A stretch of DNA of 64,000 nt from Thermobifida alba (GCF_023208015.1 NZ_CP051627.1:930001-994000), one strand, 5' to 3'; counted from the first letter of the stretch, positions 8,557 through 17,792 are shown. Notes: a model not told the origin generated them from the sequence alone. Numbers and translations are program-made.

Positions 8557-9216
8557 ATGGCGCGTCTGATTGATGTCAGCCACCAGATCGTGGCTGGTAT
8601 GACCACCTACCCGGGACTTCCCGCCCCGGTCGTCGAGGACCACCTGTCGTTCGAGGAGTCGCGGGAGGACTACGCCTCCGGCACCGAGTTCCAGATCCGC
8701 CGCATCTCGATGGTCGGCAACACCGGCACCTACCTGGACACTCCCTCCCACCGCTACCGGGACGGCTCGGACCTGGCCGACCTCCCGCTGGAGAAGGTCG
8801 CCGCGCTGCCGGGACGCGTGGTCGACGCCGTCGGCCGCGGGGTCGGCCCCGAGGCCTTCCGCGGCCTGGACCTGGCGGGCCGGGCCGTGCTGATCCGCAC
8901 CGGCTGGGACCGGCACTGGCGCACCGAGGCCTACGGCGGACCCGACCACCCCTTCCTCACCGAGGACGGCGCCAAGGCGCTGGTCGACGCCGGCGCCACC
9001 CTGGTGGGCATCGACTCGGTCAACATCGACGACACCTCGCCCGACAGCGGGGGAGCCCGTCCCGCGCACTCGGTCCTGCTGGCCGCCGGCATCCCCGTGG
9101 TGGAGCACCTGTGCCTGCTCCACCAGCTGCCCGAGGAGGGCTTCCAGTTCTTCGCGGTCCCGGTGAAGGTCCGCGGCATGGGCACGATGCCGGTCCGCGC
9201 CTTCGCCCTCGTCTGA
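8557..9216 (+). CDS. Cyclase-family (kynurenine-formamidase-like) hydrolase
   Basis: 219-aa member of the metal-dependent cyclase/formamidase family (PF04199). The motif normally written HxGTHxDxPxH reads N55-TGTYL-D61-TPS-H65, so the first metal-ligand position is Asn and the second is Tyr. Asp61 and His65 remain. The substrate is therefore uncertain and classical kynurenine formamidase activity is doubtful. A TACAGT -10 box lies at 8513-8518, giving a short leader. Confidence 0.8.
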   Translation: MARLIDVSHQIVAGMTTYPGLPAPVVEDHLSFEESREDYASGTEFQIRRISMVGNTGTYLDTPSHRYRDGSDLADLPLEKVAALPGRVVDAVGRGVGPEAFRGLDLAGRAVLIRTGWDRHWRTEAYGGPDHPFLTEDGAKALVDAGATLVGIDSVNIDDTSPDSGGARPAHSVLLAAGIPVVEHLCLLHQLPEEGFQFFAVPVKVRGMGTMPVRAFALV

Positions 9217-9318
9217 GGCCCGGGACGGGGCCGCTCCTCCCCTGGGGGGACCGCAGGCCGGAAGCCCTGGCGGGCCCCGCTCGGCTCCGCCGGGGCGCCC
9301 CCGCCCCCTCCGGCCGGG

Positions 9319-11358
9319 TCACGACTGCGGGGAGCCCCGGCCCGCGGCCGCGGTGCGCAGGGCCGCAGCCAGCGCCCGCACCTCCATGACCAGCCGGGGG
9401 TGGTCGGGCATGCTGGGCAGCGCCCCCAGGCGGGGGGCGCGCCGCTCCCGCAGCGCCGCCGACAGTTCGTCGAAGGCCAGTCCCAGCCGCTGCAGCGTGA
9501 TGTGCGTGGTGGGCGGCACGTCCTCGGCCGCCAGCGTCGCCAGCGCCAGGTAGCCGGTGCGCTGGGCGGCGATGACCACCGGCCACAGCGGGGCGGTGTG
9601 CTCGGCGCGCGGCACGTCGCCCACCGCGCTGTCGTAGACGCCGCGCAGCCGCAGCAGGTCCGCGCGCAGGTCCCGGCGCAGCCGGTAGCGCTGTTCCGGC
9701 CCGAGGCGCACATCCGGGTCCAGGGCCTCCAGCAGCACCCGGCGGCTGGTCCGCAGTGTCGTGGCGATGGTCTGGGGCAGGCGGCTCGCCGAGGCGCGCC
9801 GCCACAGCAGCAGCGCCCCCGCCACTCCCACCAGCGAACCGACCAGGGTGTCCACGATGCGTTCGCGCACCAGCAGTTCCACCGGGTACGGCGCGGCCGT
9901 GTACGCCAGCAGCAGCGCCATCGGGGTCAGCGCGATGCTGGCGTAGCAGAAGCTGCGCGGCAGCACCGTCTGGGCCAGCGCCTGCAGCAGCGCCGCGACC
10001 GCGACCACCGCGGGCAGCGGGAGCGGGAGGGCCAGTATGAGCCCGCCGAGCACCACGCCGACCGCGGTGCCGATCGCGCGCTGGGCCGACCGGTTGGCGG
10101 TGAGCACCACGTTGCCGCCCTGCAGGACCGAGGCCGCGGTGATCGGCACCCAGTAGAACCGCTCGAAACCCAGCAGGATGGCCAGCAGCCCGGCGACGGC
10201 CACGGTGATGCCCATGCGCAGCGCGGTCGGCCGGACCAGCGACTCGCTGCTCCACCCCGAGCGCAGCGAGTCCAGCAGCGGCGGGGTGCGCCGGTCGTAC
10301 AGCTGTACCCCGCGCCCCTCCACCTCGTGGTCGAGCCGGCGGGCGCTGCGCGCGGCCCGCGCCAGCAGCCGGTACAGCCGCGACTCCAGGGAGCGGGGCC
10401 GCAGCCCGCGGCGCGCCCCGTCGAGCCGCTCCGGGGCGGGCGAGGCCTCGGGCCGGGCCACCGCGCGGGCCAGGTCGTCGGCGAAGTCGGCGACCACCCC
10501 GGGCAGGGGAGTGGTGCGGCCCAGTGTCACCTCGGTGGCCATCAGGTGGATGTCGGAGACCCAGCGCAGCAGCGCGCGCAGCCGGGCGGCGCGCGGGCTG
10601 TCCCGGTGGCCGCGGGTCTGGGCCTGGAGCACGATCCGCCACGCGGCGGCGACCGCCAGCGACGCGTCGTGCTGGGCGTGGTCCACCCGGGGGGTGCCCA
10701 CGGCCCGCAGCAGCGCGCCCAGGTGGCGGAAGGCGGCGGCCACCGCCCGCTCCTCGGGGCGGCGGGAGCGCAGCAGCACGCCCGACATGGACACCAGCCA
10801 GCCGACGCCCGCGCCGATCGCGGCCACCCCGGCGTGCTGGGGAACCGCGGCGATCCCGCCGGGCACGATGGTGGCGATCGCGCAGACCAGGACGAAGTAG
10901 AACGGTCCGGGCGCTTCGACGCGCAGCGACTGGCAGGCCCAGGTGGCGGTGCCCGCCACCGCGCCGATGGCCAGCGCCGCCGACCACGGCGAGACCGCGC
11001 TGAGCGAGCCGACCGCGACGCTGGCGACGAACCCCGCCGCGATCAGCGCCAGTGAGGCGGCCCGGTGCGCGTAGGGGGTGTTCCGCTCGTACAGCGCGGT
11101 CATCGAGCCCAGGGCGGCCAGTGAGCCGAGGGACGGGGAGAAGAGGGCGGCGACCAGGCCGAAGGAGAGGCTCATCGCGATTCCGGCGCGCAGCCCCCGG
11201 GTCCACCCCCAGGGGCCCGGGGCCAGACCGAAGACCGCGCGGAGGTCGAGGCGCGGCCGGGGGCGCTCGGCGATCCTGGCCCGGATCCGGGCGGGCGGCC
11301 GCCCCTCGGGCGGGGGACTGCTGCTGTCGTCCGTTTCCTGACCGTTCACGAGGCCCAT
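9319..11358 (-). CDS. FUSC-family inner-membrane exporter
   Basis: 679-aa protein with the fusaric-acid-resistance/aromatic-exporter layout: two blocks of about five to six TM helices (residues ~45-190 and ~370-510), each followed by a cytoplasmic helical region. Probable efflux of aromatic or organic acids; substrate unknown. ATG 11358 has only a weak Shine-Dalgarno. A TAGCAT box 7 bases before an in-frame GTG at 11349 offers a leaderless alternative 3 codons shorter. Downstream of the coiled-coil gene on the same strand, about 300 bases away. Confidence 0.85.
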   Translation of the reverse strand: MGLVNGQETDDSSSPPPEGRPPARIRARIAERPRPRLDLRAVFGLAPGPWGWTRGLRAGIAMSLSFGLVAALFSPSLGSLAALGSMTALYERNTPYAHRAASLALIAAGFVASVAVGSLSAVSPWSAALAIGAVAGTATWACQSLRVEAPGPFYFVLVCAIATIVPGGIAAVPQHAGVAAIGAGVGWLVSMSGVLLRSRRPEERAVAAAFRHLGALLRAVGTPRVDHAQHDASLAVAAAWRIVLQAQTRGHRDSPRAARLRALLRWVSDIHLMATEVTLGRTTPLPGVVADFADDLARAVARPEASPAPERLDGARRGLRPRSLESRLYRLLARAARSARRLDHEVEGRGVQLYDRRTPPLLDSLRSGWSSESLVRPTALRMGITVAVAGLLAILLGFERFYWVPITAASVLQGGNVVLTANRSAQRAIGTAVGVVLGGLILALPLPLPAVVAVAALLQALAQTVLPRSFCYASIALTPMALLLAYTAAPYPVELLVRERIVDTLVGSLVGVAGALLLWRRASASRLPQTIATTLRTSRRVLLEALDPDVRLGPEQRYRLRRDLRADLLRLRGVYDSAVGDVPRAEHTAPLWPVVIAAQRTGYLALATLAAEDVPPTTHITLQRLGLAFDELSAALRERRAPRLGALPSMPDHPRLVMEVRALAAALRTAAAGRGSPQS

Positions 11359-11660
11359 GCTAGAGCCTGCAATTTTTGGTAATTTGTCGGCCTTGTCGCC
11401 TTTCGGTGGTGGGAGTGCCGCGAAGGCGGGACGCCCGCGGCGGGAACGGAACGCGGCACGGGCCGCGGGGCGGCGGCCCGACCGTCGGCGCCTGCGGGGC
11501 CTGGAGACCCCGGCGGACGCCCGGTGGCCGCGGGCCGTGCCACAGCACACCACCGCTCACCGCCGTCCGGGCCCGGATCGGACCCCGGCGAAACGTCCCG
11601 GCGCCTGCGGCAGGCCCGGAGGAGCCCCGGGCCCGCCGCGGAAGCGGACGGGCTCGGGGC
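11359..11660. other. Intergenic region upstream of the FUSC gene
   Basis: About 300 bases. The FUSC-proximal part has a short AT-rich patch (11376-11400) likely to hold its promoter. I see no gene, clear hairpin or repeat in the rest. Confidence 0.5.
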
Positions 11661-12875
11661 TCAGGACCGGTCCGGCGGGTCCTCGCCGCGGTGGTGGGCC
11701 CCGGCGGGGCGGTCCGGTTCCGCGGCGGCCGCGCGCAGGCGGCGGAGTTCGGCCAGGGCGTCGTCGAGCTGGGCCTCGGCGCGTTCGGCGCGGCGCAGGG
11801 TCTGGGCGCGTGCCTCCTCCAGCGCGGCCAGGCGTTCGGCGGCGGCCTGCCGGGCCTCGGCCAGCGAGGCGGTGAAGGCGTCGCGTTCGGCCTTCAGGTC
11901 GGCGCGGGCGGCCTCCCGGACCCGGTCCAGTTCCGCGGCGAGCCGGTCGCGCTCGGCGAGGGACCGCTCGGCGCGCGCCTCGGCCGCGTCGCGGGCGGCG
12001 GCGGCCTCGGCCAGGCGTTCCCGGAGCCGGTCCAGTTGCTCGGCGAGGTCAGCCCGCTCGGCGGCGGCCCGCCGTTCGACCTCGGCGACGCGCTGACCGG
12101 CCCGGTCGCGTTCCCGCGCCACCAGGGCTTCGGCCTCGGCACGGGCCCGCGCCACCTGCTCACGGGCCTCGGCCCGCGCCGCGTCCCGTTCGGCGATGGC
12201 GGCCGCCGCCTCGGCGGCGGCCGCGTCGCGCTCCTCGGCGCGTTCGCGGGCCTGGGCCAGGGCTTTCTCCCGTTCGGCCAGGGCCTCGTCCCGTTCGACC
12301 AGCGCCGCATCGGCCATGCGCTCGGCCGCGCCCGCCGCGGCGACCGCCGCCTCGGCGGCCTCCCCGGCCCGCGCGGCCTCGGACTCGGCCGCCCGGCGCG
12401 CCCGTTCGGCGGATCGCCGCTCCTCGTCGGCGGCCAGCCGGGCCGCCTCGGCGTCGGCGACCTGGCGTGCCGCGGCGATCCGGGCCGCTTCCACCTGGGC
12501 CTCGGCGGCGGCCGGATCGGTCATGGTGGTGAAGGCCGCGGTGGCCTCCTGCAGGGTCGCGGTGAGCTGCTCGGCCTGGACCGCGAAACGGGTCAGCAGG
12601 TCCTCGGCGCGCAGCCGCGCGGTGGTGATCGGGGCGGCCTCGGCGAGGGAGGCTGGGGGCGGGGACGGGGTGCTCCCGTCGGCCGGTCGCCGGGGTGCGG
12701 CCTGCTCCTGTGCGGCCTGCGCCTCCTGCTGCAGGCGCTGGCGTTCCCGCCAGGCGCGCCACCGGGTGTGCTCGGGAAGGTCGCAGTACTGCGGTGGGCG
12801 TCCCGGGGAGGAGGGGCGGACGACGGGACGGGTGCACCCGGGGAAGTTGCACAGGGTGGAGTCGGTTTCGGCCAC
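11661..12875 (-). CDS. Long coiled-coil protein with N-terminal Cys/His zinc-type motif
   Basis: 404 aa. Residues 1-40 hold C9-x4-C14-x16-C31-x4-H36 in the context FPGCTRPV...GRPPQYC, a probable zinc-binding knuckle seen in uncharacterised actinobacterial proteins. A Pro-rich linker follows, then roughly residues 80-385 form an almost continuous Ala/Glu/Arg heptad coiled coil. No TM segment or ATPase motif. It could be a scaffold or DNA/partition-associated protein; the function is not recognised. The long low-complexity helix makes all frames appear open, but this frame has the Cys motif and a sensible start. Confidence 0.7.
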   Translation of the reverse strand: MAETDSTLCNFPGCTRPVVRPSSPGRPPQYCDLPEHTRWRAWRERQRLQQEAQAAQEQAAPRRPADGSTPSPPPASLAEAAPITTARLRAEDLLTRFAVQAEQLTATLQEATAAFTTMTDPAAAEAQVEAARIAAARQVADAEAARLAADEERRSAERARRAAESEAARAGEAAEAAVAAAGAAERMADAALVERDEALAEREKALAQARERAEERDAAAAEAAAAIAERDAARAEAREQVARARAEAEALVARERDRAGQRVAEVERRAAAERADLAEQLDRLRERLAEAAAARDAAEARAERSLAERDRLAAELDRVREAARADLKAERDAFTASLAEARQAAAERLAALEEARAQTLRRAERAEAQLDDALAELRRLRAAAAEPDRPAGAHHRGEDPPDRS

Positions 12876-12972
12876 GCCGACGAGCCTAACGGCTCCGCAC
12901 GGGACCGGTGGGGCGATCGGCGCCGGCGGCGTGGCCGCGCGGGCGGTCGGTACGCGCGGAGGTCCGCGGCAC

Positions 12973-13009
12973 GCCGAAGGCCGAGGAGCGGACGTCCTCG
13001 GCCTTCGGC
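12973..13009 (-). terminator. Terminator of the GNAT gene
   Basis: Perfect 15-bp stem (12973-12987 / 12995-13009) with a 7-base loop, 27 bases after the GNAT stop on the minus strand. No U-tract. Confidence 0.75.
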
Positions 13010-13036
13010 ACGGCCCCGGGAGGAGAGAGCCGTCGG

Positions 13037-13591
13037 TCAGTCGTGCGGGCCCGCGCCGATCCGCGAGACCATGGTGGTCACGAACGGGCGGAAGCCCTGG
13101 CTCTCGTAGAAGCGGATGGCCGCGGAGTTGCCGGACACGGCGGGCAGCTCCAGGTCGCGCACGCCGATCTCGGCGAGCTGCCGGCGGACCTCGTCGAGCA
13201 GGCCGCCGCCCACGACGTCCAGGGAGTGGTCGGGGTGCACCGACAGCGTCTGGACGACCGCGACCCGGTCGCCCCGGTCCCAGGAGCCGTGGTACTCGTC
13301 ACGGACGGTCACCATCGCGTAGCCGACGTCGACCCCGTCGCTCTCCGCGATGACGGCGATCGTGTCGGGCTCGGACAGCCACTCCACGTAGCGCCGACTG
13401 CGGCGGCGCCACGACTCCTCCACGCTCACCGAGCCGAGGAGGTCTTCCAGGTGAGACGCGATCGTCGTGTGCTGCCGGTGCAGGGCCCCCCACAGCTCGG
13501 CCAGTTCTGCTACCTCGAAGGGACCGATGTAGCGGAAGCGCAGCACGCCCGAAACCCCGGTGTGGGGTTTGGTCTCCAACGAAGTTTGCAT
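13037..13591 (-). CDS. GNAT-family N-acetyltransferase
   Basis: 184 aa with the GNAT core: a beta-strand region ending in VQTLSVHPDHSLDVVGGGLLDEVRRQL (degenerate acetyl-CoA loop; the usual R/Q-x-x-G-x-G/A reads DVVGGG) and the late VSGNSAAIRFYESQGF motif typical of GNATs. The acceptor is unknown. ATG 13591 is preceded by AGGTGAG at 7 bases. Single-gene unit with its own terminator. Confidence 0.82.
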   Translation of the reverse strand: MQTSLETKPHTGVSGVLRFRYIGPFEVAELAELWGALHRQHTTIASHLEDLLGSVSVEESWRRRSRRYVEWLSEPDTIAVIAESDGVDVGYAMVTVRDEYHGSWDRGDRVAVVQTLSVHPDHSLDVVGGGLLDEVRRQLAEIGVRDLELPAVSGNSAAIRFYESQGFRPFVTTMVSRIGAGPHD

Positions 13592-13915
13592 CTTTTTCTC
13601 ACCTGTCCCCGATGTGGTGATGTGATGCGCGCAGTGGCGATCGTCCCTATTCGATGCCGGTCTGAGCGTTGCTTATGAGCCTACTTGCCAGTTTGGGGAG
13701 TGCTGCGTCAGAGGGGAAGGGAAAAGGGCGCCTCTCGTGACTAGAGCGAAAGTTTTGTCTTTTTTAACAGGTGTTCCCCGTCTGTGGGCTGCCCTCCGGC
13801 TGCCCCCGGTGGCCGGGGGGACACCGAAAGTTGTGGCAAAGTGTGAGGGATCACGTCCGGGCCGGTGCGGGGCGGGGGGCGAAGAGCAGGGTGAGACGTT
13901 TCATAGGATGAACCC
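13592..13915. other. Divergent promoter region between GNAT and LysR
   Basis: 324 bases. Includes a T-rich patch (13753-13769) and a 7-bp hairpin CCCCCGG/CCGGGGG at 13803-13819. GNAT and LysR promoters must lie here. No ORF with coding character. Confidence 0.5.
13904..13909 (+). promoter_or_regulatory. TAGGAT -10 box of leaderless LysR gene
   Basis: TANNNT hexamer exactly 6 bases before ATG 13916, and no Shine-Dalgarno, so transcription probably starts at or near the A of the start codon. Confidence 0.5.
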
Positions 13916-14842
13916 ATGATTGATGTCCGGCGGTTGCAGGTGCTGCGCGCGCTCGCCGAGCACCACACCGTGGCGGCCACCGCAGAAGCGCTGGGAGTGA
14001 CCCCGTCGGCGGTCTCCCAGCAACTCACGGCCCTGGCCAAGGAGACCGAGGTCCCCCTGGTCGAGCGGGTCGGACGCCGGTTCGCCCTCACCGGGGCGGG
14101 CCGGGTGCTGCTGGAACGCGCCGAGGTGGTCTTCACCGAACTGGAACGGGCCCAGGCCGACCTGGCCAGGTACGCGGAGGGGTCCCTCGGGGTAGTGCGG
14201 GTCGGCTCCTTCGCCACCGGCATCTCCAACCTGGTCGCCCCCGCCGTGGCCGGACTGCGCCGCACCCACCCGGGCTGGCGCTTCTCCGTCGTGCAGGCCG
14301 AACCCGAGCACAGCACGGAACTGCTGTGCAGCGGCGCGATCGACATCGCCGTCACCATGTCCTCACCGCACCTGCCCGCCAGCGGCACCCCGGGCTTCCA
14401 GTTCCACCCGGTCATGGTCGAACCGCTGGACGTGGTCCTGCCCTACGAGCACCCGCTGGCGACCAGGCCGGAACTGGACCTGGCCGCCGACCTCAGCGAC
14501 GCCGACTGGATCATGTCCGGGCCCGGCACCGCCTGGTTCGACACGGTGGCCGCCGCCTGCCACCAGGCCGGGTTCCACCCCCGCAACACCCATGTCGTCA
14601 CCGATTTCGGTGCGGCGTTCTCCCTGGTCACCGCGGGTCTGGGCGTGGCGATGGTGCCCCGTCTGGCCTGGCACGGGGCGGGCACCCCCTATATGGTGGT
14701 GCGCTCGGTCCGCAACGGCCCCCGGCGCCACGTCCTGGCCGTCACCCGCAGCGGAGCCGACCCCGAACCGCTGCTCACCGCGATGCGGCAGGCCGCCAGC
14801 AGGATCACCGTCCCCTCCGGCCGGTTCATCCTCAGCGCCTGA
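13916..14842 (+). CDS. LysR-family transcriptional regulator 1
   Basis: 308 aa. N-terminal winged HTH (residues ~1-60: RRLQVLRALAEHHTVAATAEALGVTPSAVSQQLTALAKE, quoted in part as ALGVTPSAVSQQL) and a periplasmic-binding-protein-like effector domain (~90-300). Regulon unknown. Its TGA stop abuts the stop of the convergent second LysR gene with no gap. Confidence 0.88.
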   Translation: MIDVRRLQVLRALAEHHTVAATAEALGVTPSAVSQQLTALAKETEVPLVERVGRRFALTGAGRVLLERAEVVFTELERAQADLARYAEGSLGVVRVGSFATGISNLVAPAVAGLRRTHPGWRFSVVQAEPEHSTELLCSGAIDIAVTMSSPHLPASGTPGFQFHPVMVEPLDVVLPYEHPLATRPELDLAADLSDADWIMSGPGTAWFDTVAAACHQAGFHPRNTHVVTDFGAAFSLVTAGLGVAMVPRLAWHGAGTPYMVVRSVRNGPRRHVLAVTRSGADPEPLLTAMRQAASRITVPSGRFILSA

Positions 14843-15790
14843 TCACCGCTCGACCCCCTCCTCGGGCGCGGCCTCCGCGACGGGGTCCAGCACGTCGCGT
14901 GCGGCGAGCCGGATCCGGCGGGCCACCGCGCGCAGCGGACGCCACGCCCACGCCCCGGTCCGGGAGGCCAGGTAGATCCGGCGCACCCCGGCCAGCTCGC
15001 CCAGGGGGGTGTGCACCACCCCGCGGCGGCGCGGGGCGGCGGCCAGCTTGGGCAGCAGCCCCACCCCCCACCCGGCGGCCACGACCGCGCTGACCGCCTC
15101 CAGCGTGTCGATGCGGTGCCGGATGAGCGGCCGGAACCCGGCGGCCGCGCACATGCGGCGCACCAGTTCGTCCTCGTCGCTGCCGCGCGAGTTGGCGATC
15201 CAGGAGGCGTCCGCCAGTGCGCGCAGCCGTTCGCGGGTCATGGGCGCGCGGCTCGGAGCGGTCGCCGAGGACTGCGCGAGGAACAGCGGTTCGCAGCCCA
15301 CGGGGTGCAGCGTGATCCCCTCGGGGATCCGGCGGGGCACCAGGCTGTACTCGTAGATCAGCCCCAGGTCGGCCTCGCCGCCCAGCAGCAGGTCCATGGC
15401 CTGGTCGGGTTCGTGCTCGATCAGGCGCACCTCGATGCCCGGATGCTCCTCGCGTAGCCGCTCCATCGCGGGCAGCACCACGGGGACGGTCATGCTGACG
15501 AACGTCACCAGGTCGATCCGGCCCACCGGCGGCCCCTCGCCCGCCATCTCGGCCCGGGCCGCCTCCACCCGGCCCAGGATGTCCACCGCGTGCTCGGCCA
15601 GCCGCCGCCCCGCAGGGGTCAGCCGGACCCGGCGCCCGTCCGGGGCGAGCAGCCGCACCCCCGCCTCCTGCTCCAGCACGGCCAGGTGCTTGGAGACCGC
15701 CGAGGTGCCCATGCCGGTGACCTCGGAGACCGCCGTCATCGTGCCCAGCCTCCGCAGTTCCACCAGCAGTCTCAGCCGTGTCAGGTCCAC
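14843..15790 (-). CDS. LysR-family transcriptional regulator 2
   Basis: 315 aa with winged HTH at 1-60 (GMGTSAVSKHLAVLEQEAGV) and a LysR substrate-binding domain. GTG start at 15790 has a TACGGT -10 box 6 bases upstream and no strong ribosome site, so probably leaderless. Convergent with the other LysR gene (adjacent stop codons form TGATCA). Not a close paralogue of it. Upstream is the terminator of the 121-aa gene. Confidence 0.88.
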   Translation of the reverse strand: MDLTRLRLLVELRRLGTMTAVSEVTGMGTSAVSKHLAVLEQEAGVRLLAPDGRRVRLTPAGRRLAEHAVDILGRVEAARAEMAGEGPPVGRIDLVTFVSMTVPVVLPAMERLREEHPGIEVRLIEHEPDQAMDLLLGGEADLGLIYEYSLVPRRIPEGITLHPVGCEPLFLAQSSATAPSRAPMTRERLRALADASWIANSRGSDEDELVRRMCAAAGFRPLIRHRIDTLEAVSAVVAAGWGVGLLPKLAAAPRRRGVVHTPLGELAGVRRIYLASRTGAWAWRPLRAVARRIRLAARDVLDPVAEAAPEEGVER

Positions 15791-15796
15791 CCTCCA

Positions 15797-15802
15797 ACCG
15801 TA
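15797..15802 (-). promoter_or_regulatory. TACGGT -10 box of LysR 2
   Basis: TANNNT reading on minus, 6-base spacer to the GTG start at 15790. Confidence 0.4.
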
Positions 15803-15807
15803 GAAGA

Positions 15808-15849
15808 CGGCGGGCGCCGGTCGGGACCGTTCCCGACCGGCGCCCGCCG
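15808..15849 (-). terminator. Strong hairpin after the 121-aa gene
   Basis: Perfect 19-bp stem (15808-15826 / 15831-15849) with a 4-base loop, 10 bases after the stop of the minus-strand gene. It insulates the LysR 2 promoter. Confidence 0.8.
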
Positions 15850-15859
15850 CCTCAACGGC

Positions 15860-16225
15860 TCAGGCCGCGAGACGGAAGAAGCGCGCCCGCAGCAGGTTGG
15901 CGAGGACCTCGTCCAGCCGGCTCAGCAGGGCCGTACCGTCGAAGCGGTCGAACGCCCGGACGTCGGGGTGGTCGGCGTTGGCGCTCAGCCATGCCCCGCC
16001 CACCAGGTCGGCCGCTGCCGAGCGGAGCCCGTCCAGCCGCTCCGCCAGGGTCCCGGGGGCGTTGGCGAGCGCGGTTTCGCACGCGGCGAGCGCGTGGAAC
16101 AGGGAGAGCAGTTGCAGATGAGTGATGTCGTCCTTGGCCTCGCGCAGGGTGTGCTCGGCGATCGCGCGCGTCCGGCGGAAGGGGTTCAGCGTTCGCGTCG
16201 CCGGTGCCTCAACCTGGGTCAGCAC
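15860..16225 (-). CDS. Hypothetical helical protein, 121 aa
   Basis: Not recognised. Predicted largely alpha-helical with no TM or signal peptide; helices around residues 20-40, 40-75 and 95-118. GTG 16225 is chosen because GAGAGGAG lies 4-5 bases upstream. It has a strong own terminator, so it is probably a real single-gene unit. Confidence 0.6.
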   Translation of the reverse strand: MLTQVEAPATRTLNPFRRTRAIAEHTLREAKDDITHLQLLSLFHALAACETALANAPGTLAERLDGLRSAAADLVGGAWLSANADHPDVRAFDRFDGTALLSRLDEVLANLLRARFFRLAA

Positions 16226-16606
16226 AGTTCTCCTCTCATCGTCGTGGCGGGGCAGCGGTCCCGCGGTCGCGCGGCCGGGTGGGCCGTACGCGCCGCGCCC
16301 GGGGCAGTGGTCCGCCCAGGGCCGAGAGGTCTGCGGTCCGCGGTGGTCGTACCGGGCGGACCGGCCGTCGGGCGGACATCGGGGGGTGTGACTCGGTCGC
16401 TCCACGCGGTGCGCGGAACCTCCTCCCGGTGGCTGCTCACCAAAATTGATGTCCGCCGACTCAGGTTCATACCGCTCCCGGGCGTGACTAAACCTGACAA
16501 ATCCCGTGACCCTGCCCTCAGGGCCGCCAACCTTCCACCAGAAGGAAACATTTCATCAACCAACGGTGCCTGGACGGCAACAGACAACGGGGGACACAGT
16601 GGTGGG
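16226..16606. other. Divergent intergenic region upstream of EamA exporter
   Basis: 381 bases. The part nearest the exporter is less GC-rich and contains a 5-bp inverted repeat CCTTC/GAAGG around 16530-16545. Promoter elements are not clear. No gene is seen. Confidence 0.45.
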
Positions 16607-17596
16607 ATGATCCGCTCTCTTCCTCTGTCGCTTCGTCGTGCCCGGCGACGGGTGCCCGCTCCGCTGCTCCTGGTCGCCGGGATGGTCCTGCTGCACACGG
16701 GCAGCGCGGGCGCGGTGCACCTGTTCGACACCGCGGGCCCCCTCGGCGTCACCTGGCTGCGCCTGAGCTGGGCGGCGCTGCTCCTGGCCGCGGTGGGCGG
16801 CCGGCCGCTGCTGCGCGCCGTGCGCACCGCGACCTGGGCCGACATCGCCGCCACCGCGGTCCTGGGCGTGGTCAGCGCCGGGATGACGGTGATGTTCTCG
16901 CTGGCCACCGACCGCATCCCGCTGGGCACCGCCGCCGCCGTGGAGTTCCTCGGCCCCCTCACCGTGGCCGTGCTGGCCCTGCGCCGCCGCCGGGAAGCGC
17001 TGTGGATCCTCCTCGCCCTCGCCGGGGTGCTGCTGCTCACCCGGCCCTGGCAGGGGGAGGCCGACCTGCTCGGCGTGGCCTTCGGCCTGCTCGGGGGCGC
17101 CTGCGTGGCGCTGTACATCGTCTTCTCCCAGAGCGTCGGCTCCCGTCTGGGAGTCCTGCCCGGACTGACCCTCGCGATGACCGTCTCCGCCCTGGTCACC
17201 CTCCCCCTGGGGCTGCCGCGCGCCGCCGCGGCGGCCGACGGGCGCCTCCTGGCGGCCACCCTCGCGCTCGCCGTGGTCTACCCGCTGCTGCCGCTGCTGC
17301 TGGAGATGGCGGCCCTGCAGCGGATGAGCCGCGGCGCGTTCGGCGTCCTCGCTTCCGTGGACCCGGCGATCGGCCTGCTCATGGGGCTGCTCCTGATCGG
17401 CCAGGTGCCCGTCGCGGTACAGCTGGCGGGCATGGCGCTGGTCGTGGCCGCGGGCCTGGGCGCCACCCGCGGCGACGGCGCCCGCCCCGCGGACGGGACG
17501 CGGGAGGCCGGATCGGGAAGCGGCGGACCGGAGGACACCGATCCCCGCCGGGGTGACGACGAACGGCGGGACGCCGCCGCCCCGGCCCCGGTGTGA
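16607..17596 (+). CDS. EamA/DMT-family exporter (RhtA-like)
   Basis: 329 aa with ten TM helices in two EamA repeats. The opening after the first helix, AVHLFDTAGPLGVTWLRLSWAALLL, and PLGTAAAVEFLGPLTVAVL match RhtA-type amino-acid (threonine/homoserine) exporters. The C-terminal ~35 residues are polar and Asp/Gly-rich. ATG 16607 has GGGGGA about 10 bases upstream. Probably monocistronic. Confidence 0.85.
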   Translation: MIRSLPLSLRRARRRVPAPLLLVAGMVLLHTGSAGAVHLFDTAGPLGVTWLRLSWAALLLAAVGGRPLLRAVRTATWADIAATAVLGVVSAGMTVMFSLATDRIPLGTAAAVEFLGPLTVAVLALRRRREALWILLALAGVLLLTRPWQGEADLLGVAFGLLGGACVALYIVFSQSVGSRLGVLPGLTLAMTVSALVTLPLGLPRAAAAADGRLLAATLALAVVYPLLPLLLEMAALQRMSRGAFGVLASVDPAIGLLMGLLLIGQVPVAVQLAGMALVVAAGLGATRGDGARPADGTREAGSGSGGPEDTDPRRGDDERRDAAAPAPV

Positions 17597-17792
17597 TCAT
17601 CGTTACACGAACCGGCGCGCGGTACGGGGCGGTGCGCTCCCCGGACCGGTCCGCCTCCGCACCGACGCAGGTCCGCACGGCCGCGGCGGGGAACGGGCGG
17701 CGAACCGGGGGCGGGCCCGCGACACCGGGAAGAGGGGGAAGGCCGGACCCGTGCCCAACCGTCCGGAGCATCCGTTAATGTCAGGCGCAATC

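Noticed and set aside
9020-11206. A 728-aa minus-strand frame across the FUSC gene
   Set aside because: Arg/Gly/Ala-rich shadow of the FUSC reading frame; no TM pattern or motif.
11700-12500. Apparent tandem repeat in DNA
   Set aside because: It reflects the repetitive Ala/Glu/Arg codons of the coiled-coil gene, not a true DNA repeat unit.
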